From: an uncultured Cryptobacterium sp. | GTDB taxonomy: Bacteria; Actinomycetota; Coriobacteriia; Coriobacteriales; Eggerthellaceae | Assembly: GCA_900554685.1 (NCBI GenBank) | Contig: USIG01000011.1 | Coordinates: 1 to 26,163 of the forward strand | Direction of reading: 5' to 3' | Length of the DNA stretch: 26,163 nucleotides | Shown here: piece by piece, positions 1-8,663 of the stretch | Layout: the number at the start of each line of letters is the position of its first letter | Numbering within the stretch: position 1 is the first letter of the stretch | Notes under the pieces: generated by a model | Databases searched by the model: none | What the model was told of the DNA's origin: nothing | Seen by the model: the letters and a program-made list of their open reading frames with translations, nothing else | Position numbers and translations under genes: made by a program

Positions 1-539
1 GTATAGTCGATGCTTCCGCCTGCCGGGATTATAGCAGCTCCGATCAGCAGACATGCCGCTGCCAGCGCTGCGCAGTACATTCCAACGCTGAAATACTTTG
101 AATAGAAGTTGGACTTCATTTCGATACGCTTGAAATACGGCGCTGAGCGTATCCGGTGCATGAATGTTCGTTCCTCGTGCCTTATCCGGCGGCGGTAGTC
201 GGAGGTACTGCTGTGCTTCACAGCAAGCCCGCCGGAATAGTTCCTGCGAATAGCAACGATTCCGGCAAGGGCAGCCAGAGCCGGAAGCAGCCACAGGGAA
301 AATTCCAGCCGCTCCGACAGCAGAGCCGGAACGCACAGCGCGACAAAGCACAGAACCGCCGGAACAGGAACAAGCCTGCCGGAAAAGCAGGCTGAAATTA
401 TAAGCGCGTACACTGCACAAAGTAGCAGAACTCCCAGGAAAACTCCTTCGACATAAGCGGAGTTCATGCCGTCCAGTATTTCGCCGCGGTGAAACAGAAA
501 TCTCCTCGGGTAAAGGAATCTTCCTTCGACAGACAGCAT
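1..539 (-). CDS. Partial membrane protein of unknown function (3' end outside window)
   Basis: An open minus-strand frame runs off the left edge without a stop. The translation has at least three hydrophobic segments (one reads GVFLGVLLLCAVYALIISAC, another ALAAACLLIGAAII) separated by a basic cytoplasmic-looking loop with RRRIRHEER. GC-rich third positions and long hydrophobic runs support real coding, and the opposite-strand frame looks like a shadow. ATG at 539 has no good ribosome-binding site, and the frame stays open into the antisense of the neighbouring sugar transferase, so the true N terminus is probably missing at the ~545 junction. The layout faintly recalls the membrane part of Firmicutes transglutaminase-like proteins, but no catalytic domain is visible. 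Base use differs clearly from the rest of the window. Function unassigned. Confidence 0.5.
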   Translation of the reverse strand, partial: MLSVEGRFLYPRRFLFHRGEILDGMNSAYVEGVFLGVLLLCAVYALIISACFSGRLVPVPAVLCFVALCVPALLSERLEFSLWLLPALAALAGIVAIRRNYSGGLAVKHSSTSDYRRRIRHEERTFMHRIRSAPYFKRIEMKSNFYSKYFSVGMYCAALAAACLLIGAAIIPAGGSIDY

Positions 540-872
540 GCATGCGTCTGCAAAATAGGAAAGTTTATTCGAAAGCATTCCCTTGATGAGCTCCCTCAAT
601 TTGTTAATTGCTTTTTAGGCCAATTATCTACCGTTGGGCCGCGGCCACCTTTACCCAATGAAGTTTCTCAGTATGACGAAAAAGCTATGCGTCGTCTTGC
701 TGTAAAGCCTGGCATTACGGGATTTTGGCAGGTACGCGGTAGAAGCGATCTTTCTTTTGACGAAATGGTTGAGCTTGATCTTCTCTATATCAAAGAACGT
801 TCTTTTAAAACTGATGTATGGCTGATAGGTAAAACCGTTTCTGTCGTATTTGCTGGTGATGGAGCTTATTAA
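489..872 (+). CDS. Undecaprenyl-phosphate sugar phosphotransferase, C-terminal part (5'-truncated)
   Basis: From about base 548 the protein matches the catalytic C-terminal half of the bacterial sugar transferase family (WbaP/WcaJ/CpsE type). These enzymes start repeat-unit synthesis by moving a sugar-1-phosphate from a UDP-sugar to undecaprenyl phosphate at the inner membrane face. Visible hallmarks are KIGKFIRKHSLDELPQF, VGPRPPLP, KPGITGFWQVRGRSD and FDEMVELDLLYI. The first ~20 codons (from GTG 489) do not resemble the family. The N-terminal membrane helices and the amphipathic catalytic helix are absent; full-length members have roughly 200-470 residues against 127 here. The gene is broken at a base-composition junction near 545. 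It precedes wecG by 19 bases and would be the first gene of the polysaccharide operon. As it stands it should be inactive, unless the break is an assembly artefact. Confidence 0.8.
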   Translation: MKQKSPRVKESSFDRQHACVCKIGKFIRKHSLDELPQFVNCFLGQLSTVGPRPPLPNEVSQYDEKAMRRLAVKPGITGFWQVRGRSDLSFDEMVELDLLYIKERSFKTDVWLIGKTVSVVFAGDGAY

Positions 873-891
873 CGGCAAGAGAAACAAGATC

Positions 892-1659
892 ATGTCTTCA
901 TCTGATAGCGCTAAAAGATATCCTATTCTCAATACCTATGTGAATGCGCTCTCTATGGAGGAAACCATAGCTGAGGTTGAAGCCATTATTAAAGCGGGCA
1001 AGCCAACTCAGCATGTGGTAATTAATGCGTCAAAAATCAATCTTATGGAGGACGATCCTGCATTGCGCGAGATCGTTAATGCTTGTCCTCTTATTAATGC
1101 AGATGGCTCCTCCATTGTCTGGGCTGCTAAGAAATTAGGAGTTCCTCTCAAAGAGCGTGTGACTGGATGTGATCTGTTCCAAGAGCTGGTAGCTCTTGCT
1201 GCGAAGAGGCACTACAAAATCTATCTTTTCGGCGCAAAAGAAGAGGTAGTTACTGCAGTAAAAGAAATCTTCGAGAAGAAGTATCCTGCACTTCAGATCG
1301 TGGGATATCGCAATGGTTACTTTACCGAAGCAGATGAACCAGACATGGTTGCCGATATGGCAGCTTCCGGTGCTGACATGATGTTTGTCGCTTTTTCATC
1401 TCCTAAGAAAGAATACTGGGTTCATAAATATCTTGATCAACTCAATATTCCTTTCGTTATGGGCGTGGGTGGTAGCTTTGACATCGTGGCAGGTAAAACC
1501 AAACGAGCTCCTCGCTGGATGCAAAAGATCGGCATGGAATGGTTTTATCGCTTCATTCAAGAACCACGGCGTATGTGGAAGCGCTATGTCATAGGCAATA
1601 TCAAATTTATTTTGCTTACCTATAAGAACAAAAGAAACCAGAGAAAGACAGCAGAATAA
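892..1659 (+). CDS. WecG/TagA/CpsF-family glycosyltransferase (N-acetylmannosamine(-uronate) transferase)
   Basis: A GT26 enzyme adding the second sugar, ManNAc or ManNAcA, to a lipid-linked primer at the cytoplasmic membrane. The 255-residue length fits the family. Motifs include VINASKINLM, NADGSSIVWAAK with the conserved Asp at about residue 71, RVTGCDLF, and a C-terminal region RAPRWMQKIGMEWFYRFIQEPRR typical of the fold and its membrane tail. ATG 892 gives the usual N terminus (YPILNTYVNALS); an upstream in-frame start at 850 overlaps the previous gene and adds residues foreign to the family. The stop shares one base with the wecC start (TAATG), implying translational coupling. Adjacent wecB and wecC predict UDP-ManNAcA as donor (WecG-like), but a TagA-type ManNAc transferase cannot be excluded. 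Confidence 0.88.
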   Translation: MSSSDSAKRYPILNTYVNALSMEETIAEVEAIIKAGKPTQHVVINASKINLMEDDPALREIVNACPLINADGSSIVWAAKKLGVPLKERVTGCDLFQELVALAAKRHYKIYLFGAKEEVVTAVKEIFEKKYPALQIVGYRNGYFTEADEPDMVADMAASGADMMFVAFSSPKKEYWVHKYLDQLNIPFVMGVGGSFDIVAGKTKRAPRWMQKIGMEWFYRFIQEPRRMWKRYVIGNIKFILLTYKNKRNQRKTAE

Positions 1660-2885
1660 TGATTAACGTAATTGGACTAGGTTATATCGGACTGCCTACC
1701 GCCCTTATGTTTGCAACACATGGGGTTGAGGTAGTAGGCACTGATCTTAATAAAGAGCTAGTTGAAACCCTCCAAGCAGGAAAGACCACCTTCAAAGAAG
1801 AGGGGCTTGATGACCTGTTTAATGACGCTTTGAAGGCAGGTATTACCTTTACTACGGAATACCGACCCACCGATACCTATATTGTCTCGGTTCCTACGCC
1901 TTACGATAAAACTTCAAAAAAGATCGATCCTACTTATGTGGTAAGCGCGGTAGAACAAGTACTTGAAGTTGCTCCGTTTGGAGCGGTGGTGGTTATTGAA
2001 TCTACCGTATCCCCGGGAACTATTGATAAGTATGTGCGTCCCTTAGTTGAGGCAAAGGGTCTTACGGCAGGCATTGATATTCATTTGGTACATGCACCAG
2101 AGCGCATTATTCCAGGAAACATGGTCTCTGAGCTTACGCACAACAACAGAACTATTGGTGCTGATGACAAAGAGATTGGCGAGCGCATAAAGACCCTCTA
2201 TTCTTCGTTTTGCCAAGGCGAGATTGCCGTTACCAGCATTCGCACGGCTGAGATGACTAAGGTGGTAGAAAACACCTTCCGTGATATCAATATCGCCTTT
2301 GCTAATGAGCTTGCCAAAATCTGCAGAAGCGATGATATGGATGTCTATGAGATCATCCGCATTGCTAACATGCATCCTCGTGTAAATATCTTATCCCCTG
2401 GTCCTGGTGTGGGAGGTCACTGTATCAGTGTTGACCCGTGGTTTTTAGTAGGGGACTATCCTGGTCTTTCTAACATCATCTTAGCAGCACGGCGCATTAA
2501 TGACTCCATGCCAAAGTTTGTACTTAAGCGCATTCGTAGCATCATGGAAGAACATGGACTTACCGATCCAACCAAGGTAGGAATTTATGGTCTTACCTAT
2601 AAGGAAAACGTTGATGATGTGCGCGAGAGTCCAACCTTACAGATGCTTGATCGCATGAAAACGCACCTGTCAGTTGGGGCAGTGCGAGTATATGACCCCT
2701 GGGTGGAAGACGACATTGTCTCTAACCAGGTACACACCTGGGATGAGTTTATAGAAGGGCTTGATTTGGTGGTTATCATGGTTGGTCATGATGACATCAA
2801 AAACAAGCTTGATCAGCTAGAAAACGTCCTTGTACTTGATACCCGCAATATCTGTGGTAAGTCAGATAACATCTACAAGCTGTAA
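1659..2885 (+). CDS. wecC: UDP-N-acetyl-D-mannosamine dehydrogenase
   Basis: NAD-dependent dehydrogenase that oxidises UDP-ManNAc twice at C6 to UDP-ManNAcA in the cytosol. The N-terminal Rossmann motif GLGYIGLP is at residues 6-13. The central dimerisation region has AEMTKVVENTFRDINIAFAN with the conserved Lys near 201. The catalytic cysteine sits in GPGVGGHCISVDPWFLV (Cys255). The C-terminal UDP-binding domain has GLTYKENVDDVRESP. The VDPWF sequence after the cysteine separates WecC-like enzymes from UDP-glucose dehydrogenases. At 408 residues it is full length. The ATG overlaps the previous stop and wecB follows closely, making the classic epimerase/dehydrogenase pair in reversed order. 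The Wbp/Cap subfamily name is less certain than the reaction. Confidence 0.93.
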   Translation: MINVIGLGYIGLPTALMFATHGVEVVGTDLNKELVETLQAGKTTFKEEGLDDLFNDALKAGITFTTEYRPTDTYIVSVPTPYDKTSKKIDPTYVVSAVEQVLEVAPFGAVVVIESTVSPGTIDKYVRPLVEAKGLTAGIDIHLVHAPERIIPGNMVSELTHNNRTIGADDKEIGERIKTLYSSFCQGEIAVTSIRTAEMTKVVENTFRDINIAFANELAKICRSDDMDVYEIIRIANMHPRVNILSPGPGVGGHCISVDPWFLVGDYPGLSNIILAARRINDSMPKFVLKRIRSIMEEHGLTDPTKVGIYGLTYKENVDDVRESPTLQMLDRMKTHLSVGAVRVYDPWVEDDIVSNQVHTWDEFIEGLDLVVIMVGHDDIKNKLDQLENVLVLDTRNICGKSDNIYKL

Positions 2886-2911
2886 TTACTTCATCTCTTT
2901 TGCATAGCACC

Positions 2912-4030
2912 ATGAAAAAGAAAATAGTTGTTGTCTTTGGTACTCGACCTGAGGCTATAAAGATGTGTCCTTTGGTAAATGAGCTCAAGGCTCATCCCAA
3001 AGATTTTAAGACTATTGTCTGTGTAACCGGTCAGCACCGAGAAATGCTCGATCAAGTCTTAGAAGTCTTTGATGTTGTACCTGAATATGATCTTTCCATC
3101 ATGAAGCCAGGACAGACGCTTTTTGATGTAACGAGTGAGGTATTGCTTAATATCAAAGCAGTCCTCGAAAAAGAAGAGCCTGATGTGGTGTTGGTACACG
3201 GAGATACTACTACCTCGTTTGCAGCAGCATTGGCTTCTTTCTATTTACAGATTCCTTTAGGACATGTTGAGGCAGGACTGCGTACCTATAACATGTATTC
3301 TCCTTGGCCTGAGGAGTTTAACCGCCAGGCAGTGGATCTTATCTGTGAGTATTACTTTGCTCCTACTGAGAAAAGTAAGCAAAACTTACTTGCTGAAGGA
3401 AAGCCTGAAGAAAAGATCTATGTGACCGGTAATACTGGCATTGATGCTCTAAAGACTACGGTTGTAAGTAACTACACGCACCCCGAACTTGAATGGGCAC
3501 GTGATTCTAGACTTATTCTTATTACCGCTCATCGCAGAGAAAACCTAGGTAAGCCCATGCATAACATGTTTCGGGCTATTAGACGGGTGATGGAAGAGCA
3601 TCCTGAAACTAAGGCAATCTATCCTATTCATATGAACCCAAAGGTACGAGAAGCAGCACATGCTGAGCTTGATGGGTTTGAGAGACTTCACATCATAGAT
3701 CCCTTAGAGGTCATAGACTTCCATAACTTTATGGCAAGAAGCTACCTTATTCTGACGGACTCTGGTGGTATCCAAGAAGAGGCTCCCTCTTTAGGAAAAC
3801 CTGTGCTTGTCATGCGCGATACTACCGAGCGCCCTGAAGGGGTAGAGGCAGGAACCTTAAAGCTGGTAGGTACTGATGAGGAGACTATCTATCAGGAGTT
3901 TTCCCGACTGCTGACTGACACCCAAGAATATAAGTCCATGTCGCAGGCTTCTAATCCCTATGGGGATGGGTGTGCGAGTGAGCGGATTGGTGAAGCGCTA
4001 AGGCGGCAAGTAGGAGAACGTGTTGCCTAG
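2912..4030 (+). CDS. wecB: UDP-N-acetylglucosamine 2-epimerase (non-hydrolysing)
   Basis: Interconverts UDP-GlcNAc and UDP-ManNAc and supplies the dehydrogenase encoded just upstream. The start is taken as ATG 2912, giving MKKKIVVVFGTRPEAIKM, the normal N terminus; the in-frame TTG at 2900 only adds four non-conserved residues. Hallmarks in order are VFGTRPEAIK, TGQHREMLDQ, VHGDTTTSFAAALASFY, HVEAGLRTYNMYSPWPEEFN, ITAHRREN, and ILTDSGGIQEEAPSLGKPVL followed by RDTTERPEG. The 372 residues match the two-Rossmann-lobe (GT-B-like) fold. The AHRREN histidine and VEAGLR glutamate, known to matter for catalysis, are present. The 3' end overlaps the next glycosyltransferase by 11 bases, so the two are probably coupled. 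Confidence 0.95.
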   Translation: MKKKIVVVFGTRPEAIKMCPLVNELKAHPKDFKTIVCVTGQHREMLDQVLEVFDVVPEYDLSIMKPGQTLFDVTSEVLLNIKAVLEKEEPDVVLVHGDTTTSFAAALASFYLQIPLGHVEAGLRTYNMYSPWPEEFNRQAVDLICEYYFAPTEKSKQNLLAEGKPEEKIYVTGNTGIDALKTTVVSNYTHPELEWARDSRLILITAHRRENLGKPMHNMFRAIRRVMEEHPETKAIYPIHMNPKVREAAHAELDGFERLHIIDPLEVIDFHNFMARSYLILTDSGGIQEEAPSLGKPVLVMRDTTERPEGVEAGTLKLVGTDEETIYQEFSRLLTDTQEYKSMSQASNPYGDGCASERIGEALRRQVGERVA

Positions 4031-5111
4031 ACAATTGAAAGTTCTTATGGCGGGACCGAGCCCCTACGCAAATGGTGGTGTTGCCAGCGTTGCTCGTAAC
4101 TATCTTGAGCAAGGGCTAGCCGATCGCTGCGATCTTCGCTATATCACCACGATGAAAGAGGGAAGTAAGCTCTACAAATTGTTCTTAGCGCTTACGTCCT
4201 ATGCGGAGTTTTCCCGCATTGTGCAGAAGTATGATTTAGTACATTTGCATGTTTCTAAAGGGGCAAGTATCACCCGCAAACGCCTGCTTGCTCAGTGTGC
4301 CCAGCGCAAGGGCGTTCCCTATATCATCCATCTACATTCAGGTCAGTTTGATCAAGTGTTCGAAAGTGCGAGCGAAGTAGAAAAACGCAGACTACATGAT
4401 TTTTTTGAGGGGGCGGCGGTGGTTATAGCGCTTTCTGAGGAATGGAAGAACTACCTCGTTTCGCAGTTGTGTCCTCCTGAACAAGTTGTTGTGTTGCATA
4501 ACGCCGTGCAGGTTCCTGAAAGAGTTTCTTTTAAACAAAATCATACGGTGCTGTTTCTAGGACGTTTGGATAGTAACAAAAGTCCTGATGTTTTGATTCG
4601 AGCAGTCACTTTAATAGCTAATCAATTTAGCGATTTGAAGTTTCTTTTTGCGGGAGATGGGGACATTGAGACATATCAATCCTTGGCTTGCGATTTAAAC
4701 GTTGAAAAATATTGTGAATTTCTAGGATGGGTGTCTGATCCAGAACCCCTTTTAAAACGTTCGGGCATTTTTTGTTTGCCTTCGAAGGCTGAAGGAATGC
4801 CAATGGCGCTCTTAGAAGCAATGGCTCACGGGCTTGCTCCTGTTGTAACCCCTGTTGGAGGAATCCCTTCTTTTATCAAAGATGGAGTAAACGGATATTT
4901 GGTGCCTGTTGGAGATAGTAAAGTTTTGGCAAAAACCCTGGCAAGCCTTATTTCGAATTCCCCCTTACGCGCAAAGGTGGGCTCTTCTGCGAGAGCTACT
5001 ATCCGAGATTATTTCAGTATGGATACGCATTTGGATAAACTTGTTTCTCTTTATCAAAAGGTCAGCGATCAATCCTCTTGCTTTAGTGAGCAAGGAAAGG
5101 CCGTTTCATGA
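4020..5111 (+). CDS. GT4-family glycosyltransferase
   Basis: Retaining GT-B glycosyltransferase expected to add a sugar to the lipid-linked repeat unit on the cytoplasmic face. The N-terminal acceptor lobe starts with a glycine-rich loop (PSPYANGGVASVARN) and has the HLHSGQF segment. The donor lobe begins at FLGRLDSNKSPD (about 179-190). It carries FAGDGD and the signature SKAEGMPMALLEAMAHG, whose E258 and E266 form the EX7E motif, followed by VVTPVGGIPSFIKDGVNGYLV. GTG 4020 overlaps wecB by 11 bases. AGGAG lies 3 bases before GTG 4020 and 6 bases before TTG 4023, so TTG 4023 may be the real start. The stop overlaps the next ATG (ATGA). Donor and linkage cannot be read from the sequence. Confidence 0.88.
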   Translation: MLPRQLKVLMAGPSPYANGGVASVARNYLEQGLADRCDLRYITTMKEGSKLYKLFLALTSYAEFSRIVQKYDLVHLHVSKGASITRKRLLAQCAQRKGVPYIIHLHSGQFDQVFESASEVEKRRLHDFFEGAAVVIALSEEWKNYLVSQLCPPEQVVVLHNAVQVPERVSFKQNHTVLFLGRLDSNKSPDVLIRAVTLIANQFSDLKFLFAGDGDIETYQSLACDLNVEKYCEFLGWVSDPEPLLKRSGIFCLPSKAEGMPMALLEAMAHGLAPVVTPVGGIPSFIKDGVNGYLVPVGDSKVLAKTLASLISNSPLRAKVGSSARATIRDYFSMDTHLDKLVSLYQKVSDQSSCFSEQGKAVS

Positions 5112-6511
5112 CGGCAATGGAGAGGACAAAGGGCGCTAGCCTGATGAGGGTTTCTGGGAGAATGCCCTCATCGCGTTTGCAAAAGGGGCTCTCTAGATTT
5201 TCGGTAAGCGACCTGTTTTGGCTACTTGCATTTAATTTGCTGGCTTTTCAGATATATTTTCAAGAGGAAGTCGGAGGGCTTTTTAATTATCTCGATGAAT
5301 TAACATCGCTTTTAGTTCTTTTTATAACTGCGGTCACTCTTCTTTTTAAATTGAATGAAAAAGGGGAGCGTCCAAGAGGTCTTGCCCTTACACTTATATT
5401 GCTTTTATGTGGCATTACTTGCGGAGTAGTAAGTAATGTCTTAAGTGGATTTGACACCCAAACTCGCGCTATTTTGACCGATATCTTTACGTTTTGTAAA
5501 TTTCCTTTGGTGATTATGTGCTGTGCAATATTCCCGCAGAAATCGAGTGATTCTCATTCATTTTGGCGGCTTTTAGTGCTTGAATCGCAAATACTCATTG
5601 TTGTTATGGTGGTTTGCGCAGGGCTGAACATTCTCTTTTACGGCCATTTCTTAGACATGGGAAGTGGATTTCGTTATGGCATAGCATCTTTTAAATTTAT
5701 TTTTTATCATCCTGAAGTGGTTAATCTGTTTACCCTGGGTCTTATTGCGATTTTGCTCATTGATAAACCGAGCGGTCATCGAGTCGTGATACTTTTGGGC
5801 TTGCTGGTAATGTGCCTCACGTTACGCTCTAAAGCAATGGGTTTTTCTGCGGCGGTAGCAATAATATTGCTTACTATGAACAAAGGTCGTATTACGCCAG
5901 TTCAGCTACTCCTAGGACTCTTCTTCGCGGTGCTTGTTGCGAATGGCCAGTTTTCGAATTACTACGAAAGCGGAGAATCAGCAAGAAGCTTGCTAACTGA
6001 GGGCGGTTTCGCAGTTGCTCAAGATTGCTTTCCTTTAGGAAGTGGTTTTGCGACATTTGGTTCGGCAGTAACAGGTACGGAAGGAAATTATTCTCCGCTG
6101 TATTATCGATTCGGTTACAACAACGTCTGGGGTCTTGCTCCAGGATATACCTTTTTTATTTCTGATACTTTTTGGCCTACGGTGGTGGCTCAGCTAGGTT
6201 ATGTAGGAGCAATTTGCTACATTGGTGCCGTAGGAATAACGCTTAAGCTCATCTATGATCGTTACAAGAAATATGGAAGAGATGCGACGGTCATTATTGT
6301 TTTGTTTTATTTAGTAATTTGCACTACGGCAACTTCGGCGATTTTTGCTCCTCAATGGACCTATTTGGCGTTTGTTTTCTATCTTGGGATGAAGCATCTT
6401 GTGGCGAATGAAAATCTTGCTTTTGCACAAGAAAAGAATCAAGAGATTGCTCGTATAAAAACTATCCGAAGAAAATTTGCGGTAGAAAAGCAAGGAAAAC
6501 ATAGTGCTTGA
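5108..6511 (+). CDS. Wzy-like O-antigen/exopolysaccharide polymerase, polytopic membrane protein
   Basis: A 467-residue protein with about ten or more hydrophobic segments (for example WLLAFNLLAFQIYF, VVILLGLLVMCLTL and LLLGLFFAVLVANG). A long extracytoplasmic loop, about residues 285-360, contains GSGFATFGSA, YYRFGY and FISDTFWPTVVAQLGYVG. This is the arrangement seen in Wzy/O-antigen ligase-like proteins, which link flipped repeat units on the outer face of the membrane. It is the only gene of this type in the operon, which supports polymerase over ligase. The ATG overlaps the previous stop in ATGA, and the 3' end overlaps the following GT2 gene by 8 bases. The basic C-terminal tail is cytoplasmic. 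Wzy proteins are poorly conserved, so the call rests on topology, the loop motif and context. Confidence 0.78.
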   Translation: MTAMERTKGASLMRVSGRMPSSRLQKGLSRFSVSDLFWLLAFNLLAFQIYFQEEVGGLFNYLDELTSLLVLFITAVTLLFKLNEKGERPRGLALTLILLLCGITCGVVSNVLSGFDTQTRAILTDIFTFCKFPLVIMCCAIFPQKSSDSHSFWRLLVLESQILIVVMVVCAGLNILFYGHFLDMGSGFRYGIASFKFIFYHPEVVNLFTLGLIAILLIDKPSGHRVVILLGLLVMCLTLRSKAMGFSAAVAIILLTMNKGRITPVQLLLGLFFAVLVANGQFSNYYESGESARSLLTEGGFAVAQDCFPLGSGFATFGSAVTGTEGNYSPLYYRFGYNNVWGLAPGYTFFISDTFWPTVVAQLGYVGAICYIGAVGITLKLIYDRYKKYGRDATVIIVLFYLVICTTATSAIFAPQWTYLAFVFYLGMKHLVANENLAFAQEKNQEIARIKTIRRKFAVEKQGKHSA

Positions 6512-7517
6512 TAACCAAAAAGTAACTCCGTGTTTCTCGGTGATTATTCCAGCGTACTGTATGGAGCGCTATCTTGATAGATGCCTAGAAAGCCTAGTGG
6601 CGCAGACTTATGTAGACTTTGAAATTGTTTTGATAGACGATGGCTCTATCGACGCGACTCCTAAAATATGTGAAGACTGGGCAAGGAAAGATAGTCGTAT
6701 TCGAGTTTTTCATACGGAAAACAAAGGACTGAGCGCTGCGCGTAATGAGGGCTTTAGGCAGGCTTGCGGCGATTGGGTTATTTTTGTTGACGCCGATGAT
6801 GAACTTGAACCGAATGCTTTGTGCTGTTTTTCCGAGGTTATTGGAGAAGTGGATTTAGTGGCGTTTGGTTGGTCTTTGATTGACGAGCATGGAGCCAATC
6901 TTAATAGTCGTATCCCTCTCATTTCTGGTTCTGGCAATTCGCAAACACTTATTCATGAGATACTGTGCGGCAACTTACGGGATTATACCTGGAGCTATGT
7001 TTTTCGTCGCGAGTTTCTTGGGAAGGTTTCGCCTCAGGGTGTTTTTGACGAAACTGTTTTTCTCTATGAAGATGCAGCGTTTTTACAGCAATTTTTACGA
7101 GAAAATGAAGTACGAGTACGGTTTTTACAGAGAGTTTTGTATCGGCATCGCAGGGCATATGGATCGCTATCTCGTCGTCCCAATGTAAGAAATGCTCAAT
7201 CGGGTCTTTCGGTAGTACGTTTTCTTTCTACCTTGGGCGCGCCTAGCGGTTTGGAGGCCGAATGGAATGCCAAGCTTATTATGTTCTTGCTAGGGGTTTA
7301 TCAGATCTCGTTTGGTGCTTCTGGTTCACATATTCGTCATGAAGTACGAAAAGAAATGCGCACAGTTGCAAATAGCAAAAGCATTGCAGTACTAGGTCTT
7401 AGCGAACGCTTGAAATACCTCTTGTGGAGGATTCATTTGTATAGACCTTTTCAGGTTGTATATCGAAGTTTTGCCTTTATTCGTCAAGGAAAAAGAAAGA
7501 CAAAACTTAATGCTTGA
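6504..7517 (+). CDS. GT2-family glycosyltransferase
   Basis: Inverting GT-A glycosyltransferase, 337 residues. It begins with FSVIIPAYCMERYLDRCLESL, has the nucleotide-sugar-binding IDDGSID (Asp45-Asp46) and LSAARNEG, then the metal-binding VDADDE (about 96-98). The latter half (EDAAFLQQFL, RVLYRHRRAYGSLS) fits the acceptor side of the CpsI/EpsJ-like group. GTG 6504 is the start; it follows AAGGAAAA at a usable distance and overlaps the wzy stop by 8 bases. A weakly hydrophobic and basic C terminus may hold it to the membrane. It presumably extends the repeat unit; substrate unknown. Confidence 0.87.
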   Translation: MLDNQKVTPCFSVIIPAYCMERYLDRCLESLVAQTYVDFEIVLIDDGSIDATPKICEDWARKDSRIRVFHTENKGLSAARNEGFRQACGDWVIFVDADDELEPNALCCFSEVIGEVDLVAFGWSLIDEHGANLNSRIPLISGSGNSQTLIHEILCGNLRDYTWSYVFRREFLGKVSPQGVFDETVFLYEDAAFLQQFLRENEVRVRFLQRVLYRHRRAYGSLSRRPNVRNAQSGLSVVRFLSTLGAPSGLEAEWNAKLIMFLLGVYQISFGASGSHIRHEVRKEMRTVANSKSIAVLGLSERLKYLLWRIHLYRPFQVVYRSFAFIRQGKRKTKLNA

Positions 7518-7561
7518 GCAAGCTTTATTTCTTATAAATGTCTTATGGTGAAAATCGAGTT

Positions 7562-8614
7562 ATGGAAATGGAAAAACAAGACCAGTTAATAAAAAAGGTT
7601 CCTGAAGTAACCATACTTTGCATTACGTATAACCATGTTTCCTATATACGAGATTGCCTTGACGGGATTGTCCATCAGAAGACAAACTTTTCGTTTAAGG
7701 CATACATCCATGATGATGCTTCAACCGATGGAACGACAGCTATCATTCTTGAATATGCAGAGCGTTATCCAGATATCATTATTCCTCTGATTGAAGAAGT
7801 AAACCAATTTTCTCAAGGGGCGCGACCGTCTCGAGACATCATGAGTCAGGTTGCTTGGGGAAAATATATTGCGGTTTGTGAAGGGGATGACTATTGGATT
7901 GATGACACTAAGCTGCAAACGCAGTTTGATTTCATGGAAAAGCACCCGGATTACTCTCTTTGTCTCCACAATGCAATAATCAATGATTTTTATCACGGGA
8001 TCGACTATTTGACAGAGTCTTCTGAAAAGGATTGTGATAAATCATGCAATCAGATAATTGCTGAAGGAGGAGGAAAATTAAACCCAACAGCTTCGTTTTT
8101 TATTCGTTCAAAAAAAGAATTTCCTCCCATACCTCATTCCTGTTCTGCAAATGATCATTTTGAACTTATTAAGCTCGCTAGCAGAGGAAAGGTGCGATGG
8201 CTGGCAAAGCCAATGTCTGTTTATCGCTGGGGATTGGCTGGGTCGTGGACTGATCGGCAAACTAAAAGCGATATTTCCTACGCTGAACAGCATGTTCAGA
8301 GTCGTATAGATGCATTGCGAATCTACGATAAAGCCACATCGGGGCATTACCATGAAGCATTTCAGGATCGAATGAGTTTAGAACAGGAAAAACTTGATAA
8401 AGCAAGACAAGAGGCAGAGCTGTCCAACGGGTCTGTACGAACAATAGCGTTTTGTGCCGAAATCGCTGTACGTGATCGACTTAAATATCTTCTCCAAAGG
8501 GCTTTGCCCGTATCGGTCTATTTCTTTTTAAAAAGAAGGAAGAATATTCGGGATAAGAAACAGCAAGGCATCTTAGTTGCTACCACAAATATGAAATATA
8601 ACTCTGAACGGTAA
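7562..8614 (+). CDS. GT2-family glycosyltransferase
   Basis: A second GT-A enzyme, distinct from its neighbour. It starts with VTILCITYNHVSYIRDCLDG and has IHDDASTDGT (Asp51-Asp52) and CEGDDYWID (about 106-114), the EGDDYW form typical of a GT2 subgroup in capsule and O-antigen clusters. HPDYSLCLHNAII and a C-terminal part with VYRWGLAGSW follow. Start choice is uncertain: ATG 7538 and ATG 7562 are both in frame, and neither has a strong ribosome-binding site. 7562 (350 residues) leaves a family-typical leader and has GGTGA about 10 bases upstream. Genes on both sides point in the same direction. Sugar specificity cannot be inferred. Confidence 0.86.
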   Translation: MEMEKQDQLIKKVPEVTILCITYNHVSYIRDCLDGIVHQKTNFSFKAYIHDDASTDGTTAIILEYAERYPDIIIPLIEEVNQFSQGARPSRDIMSQVAWGKYIAVCEGDDYWIDDTKLQTQFDFMEKHPDYSLCLHNAIINDFYHGIDYLTESSEKDCDKSCNQIIAEGGGKLNPTASFFIRSKKEFPPIPHSCSANDHFELIKLASRGKVRWLAKPMSVYRWGLAGSWTDRQTKSDISYAEQHVQSRIDALRIYDKATSGHYHEAFQDRMSLEQEKLDKARQEAELSNGSVRTIAFCAEIAVRDRLKYLLQRALPVSVYFFLKRRKNIRDKKQQGILVATTNMKYNSER

Positions 8615-8663
8615 CCTGATTGGTTTCTTGGAGTTATCTAAAACTATGGCAAAGGAATAAAGC

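Noticed and set aside
156..395. Plus-strand 79-codon frame rich in Gln, Arg and Lys
   Set aside because: It is antisense to the long membrane-protein frame on the minus strand, has no ribosome-binding site and is of low complexity.
8646..8660. Start of the flippase at ATG 8646 with a nonsense mutation at codon 5
   Set aside because: Possible, but the ribosome-binding site AAAGGA inside this mini-frame points to ATA 8664 as the original start, and 12 bases is a long spacing for the GGAG before 8646.
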